From NCBI GenBank assembly GCA_009927375.1, contig RFNE01000287.1, forward strand, positions 1-8,750: a stretch of 8,750 bases of DNA. Direction: 5' to 3'. This document shows positions 5,985 through 8,750 of the stretch, in pieces; position 1 is the first letter of the stretch; the number at the start of each line of letters is the position of its first letter. The translations under genes were made by a program, and so were the position numbers. This DNA is from Actinomycetota bacterium. Lineage in GTDB: Bacteria; Actinomycetota; Acidimicrobiia; Acidimicrobiales; Ilumatobacteraceae. The notes beneath the pieces were generated by a model. It saw only the letters and a program-made list of their open reading frames with translations. It was not told where the DNA came from and ran no database searches.

Positions 5985-7109
5985 TCAGAGACTCGACTGC
6001 GAAGGGCCATACGTGCGGCCGCGCCAAACGACCGGGGCGCCCACAAAGTGGCGAATGACGCCGCGTGCGACGATGCTCCACGCGAGGACGTCGGCAACGG
6101 GCGACAACCAGAACGACCACTTCCGCTGCGGATACGACGACGACGAACCGACAAGTGTCCCGATCCTGATCGCAAGAAGGAGTGACCCCATCACCGGAGC
6201 AATACCCGAGATGATGAAGACAATCGGAAGCACTTGAGAGCACGCAACCGCCACGAGTTGGCCGAGCAATCGAGAGTGGCTCTCAATTCCGGCAAGTGAG
6301 ATCGATCGGCCCCAACCACGAACTGTCGAGGGAAAGTCCTCGAACATGCGCACACGGAGCAACTCCGCTCCATCCACCAGCACGACATTCCTATCCTCTT
6401 GCACTAACAACCGCGCAAGCGCAACGTCCTCAATGAGTTCACCCCGAACATGTTCCATGAAGCGCATCTCGATCGCGTCGTCTTTGCGGAACGCCATGCA
6501 CTGGCCATTTGCAAGTGCCCGATCATCTCCAACTGCTCCAGGGCGTCCGTAGCGATAGATCAACGTGGTTAACAGAGCCGGATGAATGAGCTGGGCTCCA
6601 GTCGTCGGACACTCGAACGATCCCGCAACTGTGGTCAGCGTGGCTTCGCGTTCTTCGGCCCACTGCACCACCGACTCTGGCAAGGCAGGACTTGGTCGGG
6701 TATCGGCATCCAGCGACACGATCCACTCTCCTCGTGCGGCCACAATCCCCTGTTGAAGCGCCCATGTCTTGCCGACCCATCCCTCGGGACGAGACGGCGG
6801 CGACACGATCACTGCACCGTGAGCCTGCGCGACACGGGCAGTTCCATCGGTCGATTCATCGTCAACGACGATCACTTCGATGATTCCAAGCGCCGATGCA
6901 AGCGAGTCCAACAACGGACCTATGCGATCCGCTTCGTTTCGCGCGGGTATCACGACACTGATTCGGGGTTCTCGGAGGTCTCGATCAACGACTTTCTTGA
7001 GGCCTGCTGTCGGTCGAATTGATCGAATCAGTCGCGCGATTGTCGGAAACGTCACCACGAGGATGATGAGCTCGGCAAGAAGCCATCCAAGCGACCACGA
7101 ACCGACCAC
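5985..7109 (-). CDS. Family 2 glycosyltransferase of the carotenoid (CrtQ-like) type, membrane-associated
   Basis: Likely transfers a sugar to a hydroxylated or carboxylated carotenoid at the cytoplasmic membrane face. The 374-residue protein has an N-terminal membrane helix (about residues 7-24), then the GT2 fold: ISVVIPARNEADRI (50-63), VVDDESTDGTA (81-91), EGWVGKTWALQQG (109-121), SLDADTRPS with the metal-binding DAD (132-140), NGQCMAFRK (201-209), IEDVALARLL (226-235, acceptor-side ED) and STVRGWGRSI (261-270, QxxRW-like), followed by two or three C-terminal hydrophobic segments (about 284-348) and WRGRTYGP. GTG 7109 is chosen because TAGGTT lies 6 bases upstream and only 22 bases separate it from the divergent glycerate kinase. 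Assignment to carotenoids rests on this motif set plus the CrtA-, CrtZ- and CrtO-like neighbours; HpnB- or CruC-type glycosyltransferases are alternatives. The frame is intact. Confidence 0.82.
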   Translation of the reverse strand: MVGSWSLGWLLAELIILVVTFPTIARLIRSIRPTAGLKKVVDRDLREPRISVVIPARNEADRIGPLLDSLASALGIIEVIVVDDESTDGTARVAQAHGAVIVSPPSRPEGWVGKTWALQQGIVAARGEWIVSLDADTRPSPALPESVVQWAEEREATLTTVAGSFECPTTGAQLIHPALLTTLIYRYGRPGAVGDDRALANGQCMAFRKDDAIEMRFMEHVRGELIEDVALARLLVQEDRNVVLVDGAELLRVRMFEDFPSTVRGWGRSISLAGIESHSRLLGQLVAVACSQVLPIVFIISGIAPVMGSLLLAIRIGTLVGSSSSYPQRKWSFWLSPVADVLAWSIVARGVIRHFVGAPVVWRGRTYGPSQSSL

Positions 7110-7115
7110 GGTCGC

Positions 7116-7121
7116 AACCTA
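7116..7121 (-). promoter_or_regulatory. Candidate -10 box (TAGGTT) for a leaderless glycosyltransferase-CrtA transcript
   Basis: On the minus strand TAGGTT ends exactly 6 bases before GTG 7109. It shares two base pairs with the oppositely directed box at 7120-7125. Confidence 0.48.
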
Positions 7122-7125
7122 GCCT
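7120..7125 (+). promoter_or_regulatory. Candidate -10 box (TAGCCT) for a leaderless glycerate kinase transcript
   Basis: TAGCCT ends exactly 6 bases before ATG 7132, with no ribosome-binding site possible in the 22-base divergent gap. It overlaps the minus-strand box by two base pairs. Confidence 0.48.
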
Positions 7126-7131
7126 GTTTGC

Positions 7132-8124
7132 ATGCGAGTTCTCGCCGCCGTCGACAAGTTCCGTGGCACCGTCACCGCGGCACAAGTCGCAGCCGCGATC
7201 GGACACGCGTGTTGGGAACTCGGTCACGAATGCGTCGAGCGCCCGATCGCCGACGGCGGAGAAGGAACGCTTGAAGCACTCGGTGGAGCAAACCGAACGA
7301 CACGGGTCACCGATCCGCTCGGTCGACCCGTCGATGCACAGTGGCGCATGTCGCAGGGCACCGCGATCATCGAGATGGCACGAGCATCTGGATTGCAATT
7401 GGTCGGCGGGAAGACATCGAATGATCCGATTGCCGCGTCAACGGTTGGGACTGGCCAACTCATTGACACTGCGCTCAATGAGGGCGCAACTCGAATCATC
7501 GTGTGTGTCGGAGGTTCGGCAACGACCGACGGTGGTCTTGGAGCACTGCAGGCGATTTCCACGCCAGCCCGATTAAAAGCGGTCGACTTTGTCGTCGCGT
7601 GCGACGTGCGCACTTCCTTCGTCGATGCTGCGCGCCAATTCTCTCCGCAGAAAGGTGCAAGTGACGCACAGGTCGAATTTCTTACGAATCGACTGACTCG
7701 CCTTGCGATCGACTATCAGGATCGATACGGCGTCGACGTCACCAAGATCGAAGGCGCCGGTGCCGCCGGAGGTCTTGCAGGTGGGCTCGCTGCTCTAGGT
7801 GCGCGCCTTCAACCAGGCTTTGACATCGTGGCTGAAGAACTCGGCCTCGAAGAGCTGGTCGGCAATAGCGATCTCATCATCTCTGGCGAGGGGTTCGTCG
7901 ACGAAGAGAGCTTCAATGGCAAAGTCGTTGGCGGGATGCAAGAACTCGCGTCAGTTTCGGGAAAACCCTTCGGCGTGATCTGTGGCAACATCGACGCACT
8001 GGTGGTGCAACGCGTAGCGCACGTGAGTCTGGTGAATCAGTTCGGAGAAAACGACGCGTTCAATGCGACTGCGACGTGCATCGAGCGCGCGACGAGCGTC
8101 TTACTCGCCCAACTTGGCTTCTAG
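7132..8124 (+). CDS. Glycerate kinase (GarK/GlxK family)
   Basis: Phosphorylates D-glycerate with ATP, feeding glyoxylate- or serine-derived carbon into glycolysis; family members described in bacteria usually give 2-phosphoglycerate. The 330-residue protein shows VDKFRGTVTAAQVAAAI (7-23), PIADGGEGT (38-46), VGGSATTDGGLGALQA (126-141), ACDVRTSFVDAARQFSPQKGA (156-176), GAGAAGGLAGGLAALGA (208-224), QPGFD (227-231) and DLIISGEGFVDEESFNGKV (247-265). It is shorter than the E. coli enzymes (about 380 residues) mainly because the stretch between GALQA and VVACDV is compact, as I recall for other actinobacterial members. ATG 7132 is supported by a -10-like box 6 bases upstream. It is divergent from the glycosyltransferase and its TAG (8122-8124) lies one base from the convergent stop of the next gene. 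A link with the ethylmalonyl-CoA genes through glyoxylate is only an inference. Confidence 0.92.
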   Translation: MRVLAAVDKFRGTVTAAQVAAAIGHACWELGHECVERPIADGGEGTLEALGGANRTTRVTDPLGRPVDAQWRMSQGTAIIEMARASGLQLVGGKTSNDPIAASTVGTGQLIDTALNEGATRIIVCVGGSATTDGGLGALQAISTPARLKAVDFVVACDVRTSFVDAARQFSPQKGASDAQVEFLTNRLTRLAIDYQDRYGVDVTKIEGAGAAGGLAGGLAALGARLQPGFDIVAEELGLEELVGNSDLIISGEGFVDEESFNGKVVGGMQELASVSGKPFGVICGNIDALVVQRVAHVSLVNQFGENDAFNATATCIERATSVLLAQLGF

Positions 8125-8125
8125 A

Positions 8126-8698
8126 TCAGCCTGAGACCGGTGCCGCGAGCGGCTTACCAGCAAGGTCTGTACCGAGAAGGATCAACACGGTGGCCTCACC
8201 AAGTTCGCCGCTTTCGGTCGGAATCGGTGCGGGCATTGCAGCCGTAGTCACTCCACCAAGCTCTGCTGCGACTCGAGCGGCTGCCTGCTCACTACCCGGA
8301 ATGAAATAGACGACGGTCTGTGTCTGCTTCGGTGTGATCTCACTGGCATTCGTCGCGGGTTGAACGATGAAGCCCCGGCCTTGGAGTGCAGTCGTCAACT
8401 CGCCGGCACTGCCTGGAACCTTCGACGCGTTGGCGATCTGAACCTTGAAGTTGGTCAGCGGAATGGTGGTGTCGACTGTCGTCTCGACGGGGATCGTGTC
8501 GGTTGGCGCGACGGTCGCCGTTGGCTGGGTGATACCTCCGTCGCCGGTATTTGCGGAGGAGTTGTCACCGTTGATGTCGCGCAAGATGAGGAAACCAAGA
8601 ATCACCGCAGCGACCGCAACGACGATTGACGTCGTCGAATTCAGGCTTGGTCGAGCTGGTGCCGATGGTCTGCGGGGGCGTCGCTGGTCTTGATTCAT
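8126..8698 (-). CDS. Membrane-anchored LytR C-terminal-domain (LytR_C) protein
   Basis: A 190-residue cell-envelope protein with an Arg/Pro-rich cytoplasmic start (MNQDQRRPRRPSAPARP), one membrane helix SIVVAVAAVILGFLILRDI (about residues 24-42), an extracellular Gly/Thr/Pro-rich linker (about 43-80) and a LytR_C domain (about 83-180): FKVQIANASKVPGSAGELTT, LQGRGFIV, TQTVVYFIPGSEQAAARVA and VLILLGTDL. LytR_C usually trails LytR-CpsA-Psr phosphotransferases; actinobacteria also have it alone on a membrane anchor, as here, and its role is not established. The catalytic LCP domain is absent. ATG 8698 is supported by TACGGT 6 bases upstream and by the charged start before the helix. Its TGA (8128-8126) nearly abuts the glycerate kinase stop, with no room for a terminator between them. 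Confidence 0.87.
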   Translation of the reverse strand: MNQDQRRPRRPSAPARPSLNSTTSIVVAVAAVILGFLILRDINGDNSSANTGDGGITQPTATVAPTDTIPVETTVDTTIPLTNFKVQIANASKVPGSAGELTTALQGRGFIVQPATNASEITPKQTQTVVYFIPGSEQAAARVAAELGGVTTAAMPAPIPTESGELGEATVLILLGTDLAGKPLAAPVSG

Positions 8699-8704
8699 AC
8701 AATT

Positions 8705-8710
8705 ACCGTA
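8705..8710 (-). promoter_or_regulatory. Candidate -10 box (TACGGT) for a leaderless LytR_C transcript
   Basis: On the minus strand TACGGT ends exactly 6 bases before ATG 8698. It is the same hexamer as the CrtZ-side box at 4836-4841. No ribosome-binding site is seen between it and the ATG. Confidence 0.48.
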
Positions 8711-8713
8711 CCT

Positions 8714-8734
8714 CTCCGTGGATGTCGGACGGAG
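8714..8734. repeat. Inverted repeat CTCCGT-N9-ACGGAG upstream of the LytR_C gene
   Basis: Perfect 6-base arms (8714-8719 and 8729-8734) span 21 bases. The repeat covers the region where a -35 would lie relative to the -10 box at 8710-8705, so it is a candidate operator. The remaining bases to the window end hold no gene I can support. Confidence 0.4.
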
Positions 8735-8750
8735 TCATGTCTAATTCTGT

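Noticed and set aside
5500..6243. A 247-codon minus-strand open frame taken at full length
   Set aside because: Only the part from ATG 5970 matches the CrtA-like family; the upstream 91 codons are an out-of-frame reading of the glycosyltransferase gene.
8737..8750. ATG at 8737 as the start of a plus-strand gene leaving the window
   Set aside because: Only four codons are visible; the GGAG upstream is too close to the ATG and no -10 box is placed correctly.

Overview
The window reads as a densely coding chromosomal segment of an actinobacterium, most likely of the Acidimicrobiia/Ilumatobacter type. That placement is inferred from protein resemblance remembered for families (3-hydroxybutyryl-CoA dehydrogenase with a GGCNFPMGPFALLDL stretch, MeaA-type mutase, LytR_C protein), moderate GC, and very short gaps with leaderless-looking starts. 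No RNA gene, CRISPR array, insertion sequence or phage gene is visible.

Layout. (1) Minus strand, running off the left edge: the N-terminal part of an S51 / type 1 glutamine-amidotransferase-like protein. (2) Plus strand, 445-3960: a three-gene run, 3-hydroxybutyryl-CoA dehydrogenase (hbd-like), leucyl/phenylalanyl-tRNA--protein transferase (aat) and a B12-dependent MeaA/ethylmalonyl-CoA mutase. (3) Minus strand, 3969-4322: a small membrane-anchored LysM protein. (4) 4333-7109: a carotenoid end-modification island made of a CrtO-like acyltransferase (-), a CrtZ-like hydroxylase (+), a CrtA-like monooxygenase (-) and a CrtQ-like glycosyltransferase (-). (5) Plus strand, 7132-8124: a glycerate kinase. 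(6) Minus strand, 8126-8698: a membrane-anchored LytR C-terminal-domain protein. The last 52 bases are its upstream region.

Function. Hbd and MeaA fit the ethylmalonyl-CoA route of acetyl-CoA assimilation; crotonyl-CoA carboxylase/reductase is not in the window. The four carotenoid genes together would hydroxylate/oxidise, glycosylate and acylate a carotenoid made by enzymes encoded elsewhere.

Two things stand out. First, four genes (mutase, CrtO-like, CrtZ-like, CrtA-like) are each broken by one or two single-base deletions, five in total, all between about 2.76 and 5.54 kb. Restoring one base at each site rebuilds full-length, motif-complete proteins, so the breaks are either sequencing/assembly errors or very recent mutations. 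Second, six gene starts lie exactly 6 or 7 bases after a TANNNT box with no ribosome-binding site, which is the layout of leaderless transcripts. At two divergent pairs the -10 boxes of the two directions overlap each other.
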